Shown: positions 7,779-16,508 of the stretch, one piece after another
How positions within the stretch are numbered: position 1 is the stretch's first letter
How the letters are laid out: the number at the start of each line of letters is the position of its first letter
Assembly (NCBI GenBank): GCA_019639135.1
Contig: JAHBSL010000010.1
Coordinates: 1-64,000, forward strand
DNA: 64,000 nucleotides
Direction: 5' to 3'
DNA from: Acidobacteriota bacterium
GTDB taxonomy: Bacteria > Acidobacteriota > Blastocatellia > Pyrinomonadales > Pyrinomonadaceae
Notes under the pieces: model-generated
What the model saw: only the letters and a program-made list of their open reading frames with translations
Told to the model about the DNA's origin: nothing
Databases searched by the model: none
Made by a program: the position numbers and the translations under genes

Positions 7779-9731
7779 TCACTCTTCATCTTCCCTGAGT
7801 TTCTCAAGTACCGAGAGATCTTCGAGCGTTGTTACGTCGCCGGCGACGGTTCCGCCGGAGGCGATCTCGCGGAGCAGGCGGCGCATTATTTTGCCTGAGC
7901 GCGTTTTCGGGAGCGCGTCCGTGAAGCGGATGTCGTCCGGCTTTGCGAGTGCGCCGATCTCTTTTGCGACGTGGGCGCGGAGGGCTTCCTTCAGCTCCTC
8001 GCCGCCGGTCCGCCCGCCTTCGAGAGTTACAAACGCTGCGATTGCCTGACCTTTCAATTCATCCGGCCTGCCGACGACCGCCGCTTCGGCGACCGTTTCG
8101 TGCGAGACGAGAGCGGATTCGATCTCGGCGGTCCCGAGCCGGTGGCCGCTGACGTTTATCACGTCATCGACGCGGCCCATTATCCAGTAGTAACCGTGCT
8201 CATCGCGGCGGGCGCCGTCGCCGGCAAAATAGCGGTTCGGTATCTCAGACCAATACGTCTTTTTGTAGCGTTCGTCGTCGCCCCAGAGCGTCCTTAGCAT
8301 CGAGGGCCACGGGTGCTTGATCACCAAATAGCCGCCCTCGCCGGGCCCGACCGGCACGCCCGCTTTCGTAACGATATCCACCAAAATTCCGGGGAGCGGC
8401 CGGGTCGCGGTTCCGGGCACGGTCGGCGTGGCTCCGGGCAGCGGGCTGATCATGATCGCACCGGTCTCGGTCTGCCACCATGTATCGACGATCGGGCAGC
8501 GGCCCTTGCCGATGACCTGGTGATACCACATCCACGCTTCGGGGTTGATCGGTTCGCCCACCGTGCCGAGCAGGCGCAGCGACGAGAGGTCGTGCTTGAG
8601 CGGATACTGCTCGCCCCATTTGATGAAGGCCCGGATCGCGGTCGGAGCGGTGTAGAGTATCGTCACCTTGTGCCGCTCGATGATATCCCAAAAGCGGTCA
8701 AAATCCGGGTAGTTGGGCGCGCCTTCGAACATTACGACCGTCGCACCGTTCGCCATCGGGCCATAAACGACGTAGCTGTGGCCGGTAACCCAGCCGATGT
8801 CGGCCGTGCACCAGTAAACGTCTTCGTCCTTGAGGTCGAAGACCATCTTCGCCGTATATGCGGCCTGCGTCAGGTAACCTCCGGTCGTGTGCAAGATGCC
8901 TTTCGGCTTGCCGGTCGTGCCCGAGGTATAGAGGATATAGAGCGGATGCTCGGAGTCAAGTTCCTCGGCCGGGCAATCGGAGTTGACCGTCTGCATCAGC
9001 TCGTGCCACCAGTGGTCGCGGCCGGGCCGCATTTCGATCTTCGAGCCCGTCCGCCGATAGACGACGACATTCTCGACCGAAGACGTTTGGGCGACAGCCT
9101 CATCGACCGTCTTCTTGAGCGTGACCTCAGAGCCGCGGCGGTAACCTCCATCGGCCGTAACGATAAGCTTACACTCGCCGTCGTTTACGCGGTCGCGGAT
9201 GGCATCGGCAGAGAAGCCGCCGAAGATGACCGTGTGCGTCGCTCCGATGCGTGTACAGGCGAGCATCGCGATGGCAAGCTCCGGGACGAGCGGCATATAA
9301 AGAGCGACGCGGTCGCCGGTCTTGACGCCGAGCTTTTTCAGGACATTAGCAAAGCGGCAGACCTCGGAGTGAAGCTGAAGGTAGGTCAGTGTCCGCTGCT
9401 CGCCGGGCTCGCCTTCCCAGATGATGGCGGCCTTGTTCTTTCGCCAGGTGGCGAGGTGGCGGTCGAGGCAGTTATACGAGATATTCAGCCGCCCGCCGAC
9501 GAACCACTTGGCAAAAGGCTTTTCCCACTCAAGCACCTTATCCCAACGGCGAAACCAATGAAGCGCCTCGGCCTGCTTTTCCCAAAAAGCCGGCGGGTCG
9601 GCCTCGGCCTCGGCATAAAGCCTTTCGTATTCCTCAAAGCTTTTCAGGTGTGCCGCAGCGGCAAACTCGGCCGGCGGCGGAAAAACGCGGGACTCGCTAA
9701 GGATCGATTCAATGGCAACTGGTTCGGACAT
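7779..9731 (-). CDS. acs: Acetyl-CoA synthetase (AMP-forming)
   Basis: 650 residues from [11 protein letters not shown], matching the family length of about 650. It has the full ANL-enzyme signature: [19 protein letters not shown] (P-loop), DTWWQTETG, the [17 protein letters not shown] hinge, and the acetylatable lysine in TRSGKIMRR near the C-terminus. It activates acetate to acetyl-CoA through acetyl-AMP. An in-frame upstream extension of 17 residues is unlikely because the family begins near the chosen ATG. It is monocistronic and divergent from the sugar ABC ATPase at 9882. Confidence 0.96.
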   Translation of the reverse strand: MSEPVAIESILSESRVFPPPAEFAAAAHLKSFEEYERLYAEAEADPPAFWEKQAEALHWFRRWDKVLEWEKPFAKWFVGGRLNISYNCLDRHLATWRKNKAAIIWEGEPGEQRTLTYLQLHSEVCRFANVLKKLGVKTGDRVALYMPLVPELAIAMLACTRIGATHTVIFGGFSADAIRDRVNDGECKLIVTADGGYRRGSEVTLKKTVDEAVAQTSSVENVVVYRRTGSKIEMRPGRDHWWHELMQTVNSDCPAEELDSEHPLYILYTSGTTGKPKGILHTTGGYLTQAAYTAKMVFDLKDEDVYWCTADIGWVTGHSYVVYGPMANGATVVMFEGAPNYPDFDRFWDIIERHKVTILYTAPTAIRAFIKWGEQYPLKHDLSSLRLLGTVGEPINPEAWMWYHQVIGKGRCPIVDTWWQTETGAIMISPLPGATPTVPGTATRPLPGILVDIVTKAGVPVGPGEGGYLVIKHPWPSMLRTLWGDDERYKKTYWSEIPNRYFAGDGARRDEHGYYWIMGRVDDVINVSGHRLGTAEIESALVSHETVAEAAVVGRPDELKGQAIAAFVTLEGGRTGGEELKEALRAHVAKEIGALAKPDDIRFTDALPKTRSGKIMRRLLREIASGGTVAGDVTTLEDLSVLEKLREDEE

Positions 9732-9881
9732 AGCAACCAAGTATAAGGCATCGCCCGAACGGCGGTAAAACCCTGGGGCCACGGCTTAAGTTCAGGCTTT
9801 GGAAACATCGCGGCGGGCGTGTAAAATCCTATCGTTCCCGTCCGCATTTTCCAAAGCTTTGCGCTGACCGATTCGTTCATT

Positions 9882-11390
9882 ATGCCGCTTCTCGAGATGA
9901 GAGAGATCGTCAAGGAGTTTCCGGGCGTCCGGGCACTTGACGGCGTGAGCCTGTCGCTTGATGCGGGCGAATTTCACGCCCTGGTCGGCGAGAACGGTGC
10001 CGGAAAATCGACGCTGATGAAGGTGCTCTCGGGCGTTTATCCAGCCGGGAGCTACGAGGGCGAGATCCTGATCGAGGGCAGCCCGGCACGCTTTCGCGGC
10101 ATTCGCGACTCGGAGGCCGCCGGAATCGCGATCATCTTTCAGGAGCTTTCACTCGTCAAGGAGCTTTCGGTCGGCGAGAACATCTTCCTCGGCCGCGAGC
10201 CCGCCTCGCTTGGCATCATCAATTGGTCAGAGCTTTACCACAAAGCGACGAAGCTGCTCACCGACCTCGGGCTCGATATCGACCCGCGGTCGGCGGTCGG
10301 CAATTTGGGGATCGGGCAGCAGCAGCTCGTCGAGATCGCAAAGGCACTCTCGCAGAACGCCCGCATCGTCGTGCTCGATGAACCGACGGCGGCGCTGACG
10401 GAAGCGGAGGTCGAGACGCTTTTCGGCATTCTTGACGGCCTCAAGAAACGCGGCGTCGGGATGATCTATATCTCGCATAAGCTTGACGAGGTTTTGCGGC
10501 TGAGCGATCGCGTCACGGTGCTCCGCGATGGGCGGACGGTCGCGACGCACGCCGCCGCCGGGCTGACCAAAGACACCATCATCTCCGAGATGGTCGGCCG
10601 CGAGGTCGGTGACATCTTTCCGCAATCGGCCCACGAATTTGGCGAAACGGCCCTTGAGGTTCGCGGCATCACGGCCTTTTCGACCGACCGGCCGGACAAG
10701 AAACTGGTCGATGGAGTTTCGTTCAGCGTCCGCCGCGGCGAGGTGCTCGGGATCGCGGGCCTGATGGGTTCGGGCCGCTCGGAACTGCTGATGTCGATCT
10801 TTGGGTCGTACCCGGGAAAGACGTCCGGCAGCATTTTCATCGAAGGCCGCGAGGCCAAGATCTGCGAACCGATGGACGCGATCAGCCGCGGCATCGGGTT
10901 CGTTACCGAGGACCGAAAGCGCTACGGCCTGCTGCTCGAGCAAACGATCCTCGACAATTTGACGCTCGCGGCTCTTGAGCGCATCTCGGGCCGCTTCATC
11001 ACGCACCGGGCACGCGAAACGGCGGCCGCGGCCTCGCCGATGGCAAAGCTGCGGATAAAGGCCAACTCGCCGATGACCGTGGCCGGAACACTCTCCGGCG
11101 GCAATCAGCAGAAGGTCGTGCTCGGGAAATGGCTGTTGACCGAGCCGAAGGTGCTATTTCTCGACGAACCGACACGCGGCATCGACGTCGGGGCAAAGCA
11201 GGAGATCTATGCCGAGATAAACGCCCTCGCGAAAGAGGGCCTGGCGATCGTGCTCGTCTCATCTGAACTGCCGGAGGTGCTCGGGCTCGCGGACCGCGTG
11301 ATCGTCCTGCACGAAGGCACCGTCCGCGGCGAATTCACGCGGGATGAGGCAACGCCGGAAAAAGTAATGGCGGCGGCAACGGGCATATAG
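9882..11390 (+). CDS. Sugar ABC transporter ATP-binding protein (XylG/RbsA type)
   Basis: 502 residues with two fused nucleotide-binding domains, typical of the CUT2 sugar importer class. Domain 1 has Walker A GENGAGKS (~38-45), an LGIGQQQLVE signature and the Walker B region VLDEPTAAL. Domain 2 (from ~260) has the degenerate Walker A GLMGSGRSE typical of CUT2, LSGGNQQKV and LFLDEPTRGIDVG. Its permease lies at 12050, separated by a GxxExxY gene and repeats. No periplasmic binding protein is encoded here, so the substrate (xylose-like by similarity) is not certain. Confidence 0.92.
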   Translation: MPLLEMREIVKEFPGVRALDGVSLSLDAGEFHALVGENGAGKSTLMKVLSGVYPAGSYEGEILIEGSPARFRGIRDSEAAGIAIIFQELSLVKELSVGENIFLGREPASLGIINWSELYHKATKLLTDLGLDIDPRSAVGNLGIGQQQLVEIAKALSQNARIVVLDEPTAALTEAEVETLFGILDGLKKRGVGMIYISHKLDEVLRLSDRVTVLRDGRTVATHAAAGLTKDTIISEMVGREVGDIFPQSAHEFGETALEVRGITAFSTDRPDKKLVDGVSFSVRRGEVLGIAGLMGSGRSELLMSIFGSYPGKTSGSIFIEGREAKICEPMDAISRGIGFVTEDRKRYGLLLEQTILDNLTLAALERISGRFITHRARETAAAASPMAKLRIKANSPMTVAGTLSGGNQQKVVLGKWLLTEPKVLFLDEPTRGIDVGAKQEIYAEINALAKEGLAIVLVSSELPEVLGLADRVIVLHEGTVRGEFTRDEATPEKVMAAATGI

Positions 11391-11472
11391 AGACAATGTC
11401 TGGGTTCGAGGCTATTGAGCATGTGGTTGTAACGGCATTCGGATCGCCGGTAAGGGCGAATATTTAACGCAT

Positions 11473-11519
11473 TTTCAACGCAGAGAACACGGAGTTTTTC
11501 GCAGAGTTTCGCGGAGAAC
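11473..11519 (+). repeat. Left inverted repeat flanking the GxxExxY gene
   Basis: About 47 bp beginning TTTCAACGCAGAG and running through TTTTTCGCAGAGTTTCGCGGAGAAC. Its imperfect reverse complement lies at 11968-12015; the outer 13 bp (11473-11485 versus 12003-12015) match perfectly. Only the GxxExxY gene lies between the two arms. Confidence 0.85.
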
Positions 11520-11551
11520 AATGTTAGAAATTGAGAGGAGAGAAGGAGTTT

Positions 11552-11950
11552 ATGTTGAGCGACGCGGCTCGGCTAAATCGGATCACGGAATCGGTAATTG
11601 GGGCGGCGATAGAGGTGCATCGGAAACTAGGCCCGGGTTTGCTCGAGAGTGCTTACCGCGAGTGCCTTGCCCACGAGATGGTGCTTCGCAATATCTCATT
11701 CGAGCGCGAGAAACCACTACCGATCGTTTACAAAGACGTTCATCTCGAATGTGGCTACCGCATCGATTTTCTAATCGCCGGCGAGGTGGTGCTCGAGTTG
11801 AAGGCGATGGAAGCGATAGCTCCGATTCACGAAGCGCAGCTTTTGACCTACCTCAGTCTGGGAGGGTGGTCACTTGGGCTCCTGATAAATTTCAACGTAC
11901 TGCGTTTGGTCGATGGGGTTCGGCGGAGAGTTTTGAACTTTCGGGAATGA
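11552..11950 (+). CDS. GxxExxY family protein
   Basis: 132 residues. The naming motif is visible as GPGLLESAY (G-x-x-E-x-x-Y) near residue 33, followed by FEREKPLPIVYKDVHLECGYRIDFLIAGEVVLELKA. The latter has the D...E-x-K pattern of PD-(D/E)XK nuclease-like folds. Function in this family is unproven. The start at 11552 is chosen because AGAAGGAG (about 11541-11548) is well spaced. The gene interrupts the sugar ABC operon and is framed by inverted repeats at 11473 and 11968, which suggests arrival as a small mobile cassette (inference). Confidence 0.85.
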   Translation: MLSDAARLNRITESVIGAAIEVHRKLGPGLLESAYRECLAHEMVLRNISFEREKPLPIVYKDVHLECGYRIDFLIAGEVVLELKAMEAIAPIHEAQLLTYLSLGGWSLGLLINFNVLRLVDGVRRRVLNFRE

Positions 11951-11967
11951 TCCCAAAGATATCAACG

Positions 11968-12015
11968 TAACTCTGCGGAACTCTGCGAAAAGCTCGGCGA
12001 CACTCTGCGTTGAAA
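11968..12015 (-). repeat. Right inverted repeat flanking the GxxExxY gene
   Basis: Imperfect reverse complement of 11473-11519. The terminal CTCTGCGTTGAAA at 12003-12015 pairs perfectly with TTTCAACGCAGAG at 11473-11485. With its partner it brackets a segment of about 540 bp inserted between the ABC ATPase and permease genes. Confidence 0.85.
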
Positions 12016-12049
12016 TTGTTTTGTATTCTGGTGGTTGATTGGTTTTTAG

Positions 12050-13192
12050 ATGATGAAATCGATTGCAAGATTGTTTGATGGGTCGTCGCTGCGGGCGTTT
12101 GCTATGATCGCGGTTTTGGCGGTCATTTGGGGTTATTTCCATTGGGCGACGGGGCAAACCTTTTTGAAGCCTCAGAACCTCTCGAACCTGATGACGCAAA
12201 TGTCGGTGACCGGCATCATCGCGGTCGGGATGCTGATGCTCATCGTCTCGGCAAACATCGACCTTTCGGTCGGTTCCGTGCTCGGGCTCGCCGGCGGCAT
12301 CGCGGCCTACACACTGACCAACCTCGGCTACCCGATCCCGGTTGCGATCGCGCTCGCCCTTTTGGCCGGCATCGCCATCGGTGTTTTTCAGGGCGTTTTG
12401 ACAGCCAAGGCGGGCATTCCGGCGTTCATCGTAACGCTCGGCGGGCTGCTTGCCTGGCGCGGTGCGGTCAAGTGGCAGCTTGGCGGCAATACGGTTCCGA
12501 TAGCTGACGATACTTTTAAGATGATCGGGCAGGGCAACATTCCGGCGTGGTTCGGCTGGGTGCTCGCCGGCTTTGCGGTCGCCTTTGTTATCGCGATGGC
12601 CATCCGTTCGCAGCGGGCGATAAAGGAATACGGGCTCGGCGAAGGCAGCATCGTCGCCGCTCTTCTCAAATCACTTATCCCGATCGTGGCGATTCTCATC
12701 TTCATCTGGGTGATGAATTCGTATCAGGGCGTGCCGATCCCGGTCCTGATCTTCGTCGGCGTTGCCCTCATCGGCTCTTTCCTGATGAGTTCGACCACCT
12801 TTGGCCGCTACCTTTACGCCATTGGCGGCAATGCCGAAGCGGCACGTCTCTCGGGCATCAATAACTCACGAAATGTGATCGTGGTTTACGGCATTCTGGG
12901 AGCGCTGACCGGCATTGCGGCGTTGATCTACACGGCCCGCGTCGGGAGCGCGGCACCAAGTGCGGGAACGCTCAAGGAGCTTGACGCCATCGCGGCCTGC
13001 GTTATCGGCGGAGCCTCGCTGATGGGCGGCCGCGGCACGGTCTTCGGCGCCTGCCTGGGCGCGCTGTTAATGGCCAGCCTTGATAACGGAATGTCGCTGC
13101 TGAACGTCCGCGACTTTATGCAGGACATCATCAAAGGCTCCATCCTCGTCGCCGCCGTCGGGCTGGATATGATGGGCAAGAAACAGGGGTAA
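12050..13192 (+). CDS. Sugar ABC transporter permease (XylH type)
   Basis: 380 residues, with 10 or more strongly hydrophobic helices. It carries the CUT2 permease landmarks [20 protein letters not shown] near residue 65 and [19 protein letters not shown] near 120. The EAA-like loop region is [16 protein letters not shown] near 265, and the C-terminus reads [14 protein letters not shown]. It forms the membrane channel for the ATPase at 9882. ATG codons at 12050 and 12053 are both possible. It is directly followed by a TA pair whose promoter lies at its 3' end. Confidence 0.93.
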   Translation: MMKSIARLFDGSSLRAFAMIAVLAVIWGYFHWATGQTFLKPQNLSNLMTQMSVTGIIAVGMLMLIVSANIDLSVGSVLGLAGGIAAYTLTNLGYPIPVAIALALLAGIAIGVFQGVLTAKAGIPAFIVTLGGLLAWRGAVKWQLGGNTVPIADDTFKMIGQGNIPAWFGWVLAGFAVAFVIAMAIRSQRAIKEYGLGEGSIVAALLKSLIPIVAILIFIWVMNSYQGVPIPVLIFVGVALIGSFLMSSTTFGRYLYAIGGNAEAARLSGINNSRNVIVVYGILGALTGIAALIYTARVGSAAPSAGTLKELDAIAACVIGGASLMGGRGTVFGACLGALLMASLDNGMSLLNVRDFMQDIIKGSILVAAVGLDMMGKKQG

Positions 13193-13200
13193 GGTTGTTG

Positions 13201-13206
13201 TATAAT
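13201..13206 (+). promoter_or_regulatory. TATAAT -10 element directly before the TA pair
   Basis: A perfect TATAAT ends 7 bp before the antitoxin ATG at 13214. Transcription would then start at or within a base or two of the start codon, giving a leaderless or near-leaderless mRNA. No good -35 is visible, as position 13178 reads AAGAAA. Confidence 0.45.
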
Positions 13207-13213
13207 TGGAATC

Positions 13214-13399
13214 ATGTCTGCGATCAAAGACGAAGTGAGCTCCTTGTTGGAACGTTTGCCTGACAATACGACCATTGAGGATATCCAATACCATCTCTAC
13301 GTAATGGAGAAGGTCCGAAACGGGCTAGAGTCCATCGAGCGCGACGGCGGCCTGACCCATGAGCAGGTTGAAGAGAGGCTCGCTAAATGGCTCGATTGA
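13214..13399 (+). CDS. Small antitoxin partner of RelE/ParE toxin
   Basis: 61 residues, acidic and predicted helical ([20 protein letters not shown]...). It ends in an amphipathic [12 protein letters not shown] helix of the type that wraps a RelE/ParE toxin. It overlaps the toxin gene by 13 bp, the classic arrangement for translational coupling. No DNA-binding domain is obvious, so autorepression would need the complex or a small N-terminal dimer (inference). Confidence 0.75.
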   Translation: MSAIKDEVSSLLERLPDNTTIEDIQYHLYVMEKVRNGLESIERDGGLTHEQVEERLAKWLD

Positions 13400-13686
13400 T
13401 CATCTGGTCTGAGCGTGCTACGGAGGATCTTGAAGATATCGCAACGTATATTGCGCGTGATTCCGAACGCTACGCGAAATCTGTTGTCCGAACGATCCTA
13501 AAGAAGGTTCACATCTTATCGGATCATCCTCATCTCGGCCGTGTCGTCCCCGAATTCGACAATGACTCGATACGTGAGTTATTCGCATATAGCTATCGAA
13601 TAATTTACGAAGTAAAGGATGATGAGATCAATATCGCCGCTATAGTGCACGGCAGGCGGTTGTTGGAACTCGCTCTCAATCCCTGA
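13387..13686 (+). CDS. Type II toxin, RelE/ParE family
   Basis: 99 residues. ParE-like features include [23 protein letters not shown] at the N-terminus, HPHLGRVVPEFDNDSIRELFAYSYRIIYEV in the middle, and a C-terminal IAAIVHGRRLLE strand. ParE toxins poison gyrase and RelE toxins cut mRNA in the ribosome; the sequence fits ParE better (ERATEDLEDIA, HGRRLL). It stops 1 bp before the convergent moaA stop at 13688. Confidence 0.88.
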   Translation: MARLIIWSERATEDLEDIATYIARDSERYAKSVVRTILKKVHILSDHPHLGRVVPEFDNDSIRELFAYSYRIIYEVKDDEINIAAIVHGRRLLELALNP

Positions 13687-13687
13687 A

Positions 13688-14680
13688 CTACCCACCAATA
13701 AAACTCATTGTCCGGTCGGGTTGGATGAAGCCGGGGTCGTTGATGTAATGGCGTGGTTCTTTTTTTAGAGCGGCGGCCTTGATCACCTCGGCGATGTCAT
13801 CGTCGCCAATGCCGGAGCGGAGCGGCCCGAGCAGGTCGTGTTCCTTGGTTGAGAAAAGGCAGGTGCGGAGCTGCCCATCGGCGGTCAGGCGAATCCGGGA
13901 ACATTGGCCACAGAACATCTCCGTTACGGGAGCGATGATGCCGACCTCGCCCGGCGAGCCATCAGCAAAGCGGAACTTCCACGCCGTCTCGCTTCCCCGC
14001 GAAGCGTCTTTAAGCTCAAGCGGAAATTCACTTTCGATCCGCTCGCGGATCTCGCGGCCCGAGACGACCAGCGAGCGGTCCCATTCGCGGCCCGAGTCGA
14101 GCGGCATATATTCGATGAAGCGCATTGAGACCGCATTCTCGCGGGCAAAGCCTGCAAGTTCGGCCACCTCATCCTCATTGCTGTCGCGGACGATGACGGC
14201 GTTGATCTTAACCGGATGAAAGCCGAGCCGCTTAGCCGCCGCAATGGACGAAAGAACGCGGCCGAGCGAATCCGAGCCCGTTATCTCGTGAAAGCGTTCG
14301 GGCCGAAGGCTGTCGAGGCTAAAGGTAACGCGGTCGAGGCCTGCGGCTTTTAGCGCCGCGGCGTGGCGTTCGAAATCGTAGCCGTTCGTTGTAAGAGCGA
14401 GGTCGCGAAGGCCGGGCCTCAAGCCCGAGAGCATTTTGACGAGCACCGGGACGTCGCGGCGGATGAGCGGTTCGCCGCCCGTCAGCCGTATCTTCTCGAT
14501 GCCGAGCGAAACAAAGATGGCAGAAAGCCGCGTGATCTCTTCAAAGGTGAGCAGCGTCTCGCGTTTTGCCCAGGCCGGCTCGCCGTGCGGAAGGCAATAG
14601 AAGCAACGGAAGTTACACCGATCGGTCAGCGAGATCCGAAGATCGCGAATCGTTCGATGATATGCATCCGTCAGGCTCAC
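13688..14680 (-). CDS. moaA: GTP 3',8-cyclase MoaA (molybdenum cofactor)
   Basis: 330-residue radical SAM enzyme. The N-terminal cluster motif is DRCNFRCFYC (C-x3-C-x2-C, residues ~21-28). The C-terminal second 4Fe-4S cluster is built from MFCGQCSRIR and, 14 residues on, LRTC. The chain ends in the conserved GG tail (MSFIGG), which is needed for catalysis in this family. It converts GTP to 3',8-cyclo-7,8-dihydro-GTP in the first step of molybdopterin synthesis. No other moa gene is nearby. Confidence 0.96.
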   Translation of the reverse strand: MSLTDAYHRTIRDLRISLTDRCNFRCFYCLPHGEPAWAKRETLLTFEEITRLSAIFVSLGIEKIRLTGGEPLIRRDVPVLVKMLSGLRPGLRDLALTTNGYDFERHAAALKAAGLDRVTFSLDSLRPERFHEITGSDSLGRVLSSIAAAKRLGFHPVKINAVIVRDSNEDEVAELAGFARENAVSMRFIEYMPLDSGREWDRSLVVSGREIRERIESEFPLELKDASRGSETAWKFRFADGSPGEVGIIAPVTEMFCGQCSRIRLTADGQLRTCLFSTKEHDLLGPLRSGIGDDDIAEVIKAAALKKEPRHYINDPGFIQPDRTMSFIGG

Positions 14681-14806
14681 AGCTTTATGATAGTCTTCCC
14701 GGCGGCGGTGTGAAAGGAACGGCCGCTCGGAAGGCTATCGATGTTCAGACTAAGCCTTTACAGGAGGCGCAAGTATGATCGCGATCATGATCTCGCGAAA
14801 AATGCG

Positions 14807-15478
14807 TCACTTGTACCTTTCGGCGATCGTTTTGATGTAGCCGCGAACCTCTGCCGCACCCGTCGCGGGCACCTTTTCAAGCACGGCATCGATCTCTTTC
14901 AGCATCTTCTGAAGCTCGGCACGGTCCGTAGCATCCTCAGGCGGAGTGTAAGAGGTATCCGCTTGCGAAACATCGGCATAAGACGAGAACATCGATCGCA
15001 GTTCGTCCAGAGCTGCCTTGCTGTGTTTGCCTGCGGGATAATAGCCGAGGTACTTGACGGCGGTTATCTGGCCGAGGTAAACGCCGCAGTTCATATATCC
15101 TTCGCACTCGCCGGGTATCGGATTTTGTGCGGCTTCCCAGGCGATATCGTCCGCGACCTTCAGGCGAGAGTACTTCTCGCGAAGCTCCCAAAACATCTCT
15201 GACCGGACTATCCAACGCCCCGCGGGCTCATTGTACGTGATCTTTTTATCGTTCTGCTTTATGAAGCTCTTGTGCGGTTCTTTGTCTTCGCCGTTGAAAG
15301 GTATCTGCTCGAGCCTTGCTCGAAGGTCGAGGAGTTTCTTCAGCTCGGCCTTGGCTTTCGCCTCGTCGGCCTTTGCGGGCGTTTGGGCGTAAGTTCCGGC
15401 GGCGAACGCCGAGACAAGAATCGCAGCGATCAAAAAGCTGCGGCGGAGATCTGGGATAAGGTCACTTTTCGAGTTCAT
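14807..15478 (-). CDS. Secreted helical protein of unknown function
   Basis: 223 residues from MNSKSDLIPD. A signal peptide (residues ~10-32, AAILVSAFAAGTYAQ) is followed by a charged helix-rich mature part with several Cys (ECEGYMNCGVY). The start at 15478 overlaps queG by 17 bp. A start 60 bp further upstream would put an arginine-rich extension before the signal and is unlikely. Operonic with queG, but no functional link is apparent. Confidence 0.7.
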   Translation of the reverse strand: MNSKSDLIPDLRRSFLIAAILVSAFAAGTYAQTPAKADEAKAKAELKKLLDLRARLEQIPFNGEDKEPHKSFIKQNDKKITYNEPAGRWIVRSEMFWELREKYSRLKVADDIAWEAAQNPIPGECEGYMNCGVYLGQITAVKYLGYYPAGKHSKAALDELRSMFSSYADVSQADTSYTPPEDATDRAELQKMLKEIDAVLEKVPATGAAEVRGYIKTIAERYK

Positions 15479-16415
15479 CTTTCTCTTTGTCCTTAATAAG
15501 CTGCATCGCATTTCTCTTGAGGCCCGGGAGCTTTGCACGCTTGATCGCGCTTCCGCGAAAGCGAGCCGAATAACTCTCGGGCGTCATCGCCAATATTTCA
15601 CTGAACGGTAAAGCGGTCTCATTTTTGCGGGGCTCGAACCGTTTTTCCTCGGTCGGCTGTTCGAAACGGTTCCAGGGGCAGACGTCCTGGCAGATATCGC
15701 AGCCATAGAGCCAGCCCTCGAGCCGGCCGGCGACCGCCTCGGGAAGCTCTTCGCTGCGGTGCTCGATGGTCGCGTAGGAGATGCACCGGTTCGAATCGAC
15801 GACATAAGGCTCGGTGATCGCACCTGTCGGGCAGGCGCTAATGCAGGCGGTGCACGTCCCGCAGTGGTCCTCGGCCGGTTCGTCGTAACTATCAGCTTCA
15901 ATATTAAGTATCAGCTCGCCGAGAAAGACCCATGAGCCGCGTTCGCGGGTTATCAGGTTCGTGTGTTTGCCGATCCAGCCGAGTCCCGCGGCCGCCGCCC
16001 ACGCCTTTTCGAGGATCGGTGCCGTATCGACGCACGCCTTTCCGTCTGCTCCAGGAAACTCGGCCTTGATCCGGTCGAGCAGCGTGATCAGCCTTTCCTT
16101 CAAAACCTCGTGGTAGTCATCGCCCCAAGCATAGCGTGAGATCTTGCCGGCATCGGGTGACGCGGAGTGCTCATACGGCGTGTAATAGTTGAGCGCAACG
16201 GAAAGTACAGTTTTTGCTCCGGGAAAAAGCAGACGCGGGTCGGCGCGTTTCTCGGGCTCGCGGGCCATCCAGAGCATCTCGCCGTGGTAGCCGCGGCCGA
16301 GCCATTCGAACAGCCGCTCGTGTGGATTTTCAAGCGCATCGGCACGGGCAACGCCCGCGAGGTCGAATCCCGCCTCGTGTGCCAACCTTTTCAGCCTTTC
16401 ACGCCCTGCCCGCAT
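15462..16415 (-). CDS. queG: Epoxyqueuosine reductase QueG
   Basis: 317 residues. Two 4Fe-4S motifs are visible: CGTCTACISACPTGAI near residue 182 and CDICQDVCPWNRF near 240. The cobalamin-binding N-terminal region includes GYHGEMLWMA and PGAKTVLSVALNYY. QueG reduces epoxyqueuosine to queuosine in the tRNA wobble position. C-terminal HEAT repeats of longer homologues are absent, as in the short form. It overlaps the downstream secreted protein gene. Confidence 0.95.
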   Translation of the reverse strand: MRAGRERLKRLAHEAGFDLAGVARADALENPHERLFEWLGRGYHGEMLWMAREPEKRADPRLLFPGAKTVLSVALNYYTPYEHSASPDAGKISRYAWGDDYHEVLKERLITLLDRIKAEFPGADGKACVDTAPILEKAWAAAAGLGWIGKHTNLITRERGSWVFLGELILNIEADSYDEPAEDHCGTCTACISACPTGAITEPYVVDSNRCISYATIEHRSEELPEAVAGRLEGWLYGCDICQDVCPWNRFEQPTEEKRFEPRKNETALPFSEILAMTPESYSARFRGSAIKRAKLPGLKRNAMQLIKDKEKDELEK

Positions 16416-16449
16416 CCGATGATTATAAGATAGAACACCGCACCGAAAA

Positions 16450-16482
16450 GAAAAGAGGCCGCCGCAATTTGCGACAGCCTCT
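16450..16482 (-). terminator. Intrinsic terminator after the TonB receptor gene
   Basis: On the minus strand the stem AGAGGC...GCCTCT, with an inner TCGC/GCGG pairing, is followed by TTTTCTTTTC. It lies about 27 bp past the stop of the large receptor gene and just upstream of queG. Confidence 0.7.
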
Positions 16483-16508
16483 CTCGATGTTCTAAACCCT
16501 TTCGCGAT

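Noticed and set aside
8313..9746. Long open frame (477 codons) on the plus strand
   Set aside because: It is antisense to acs, whose family match is complete; its residues are Arg/Asp-rich shadow sequence.
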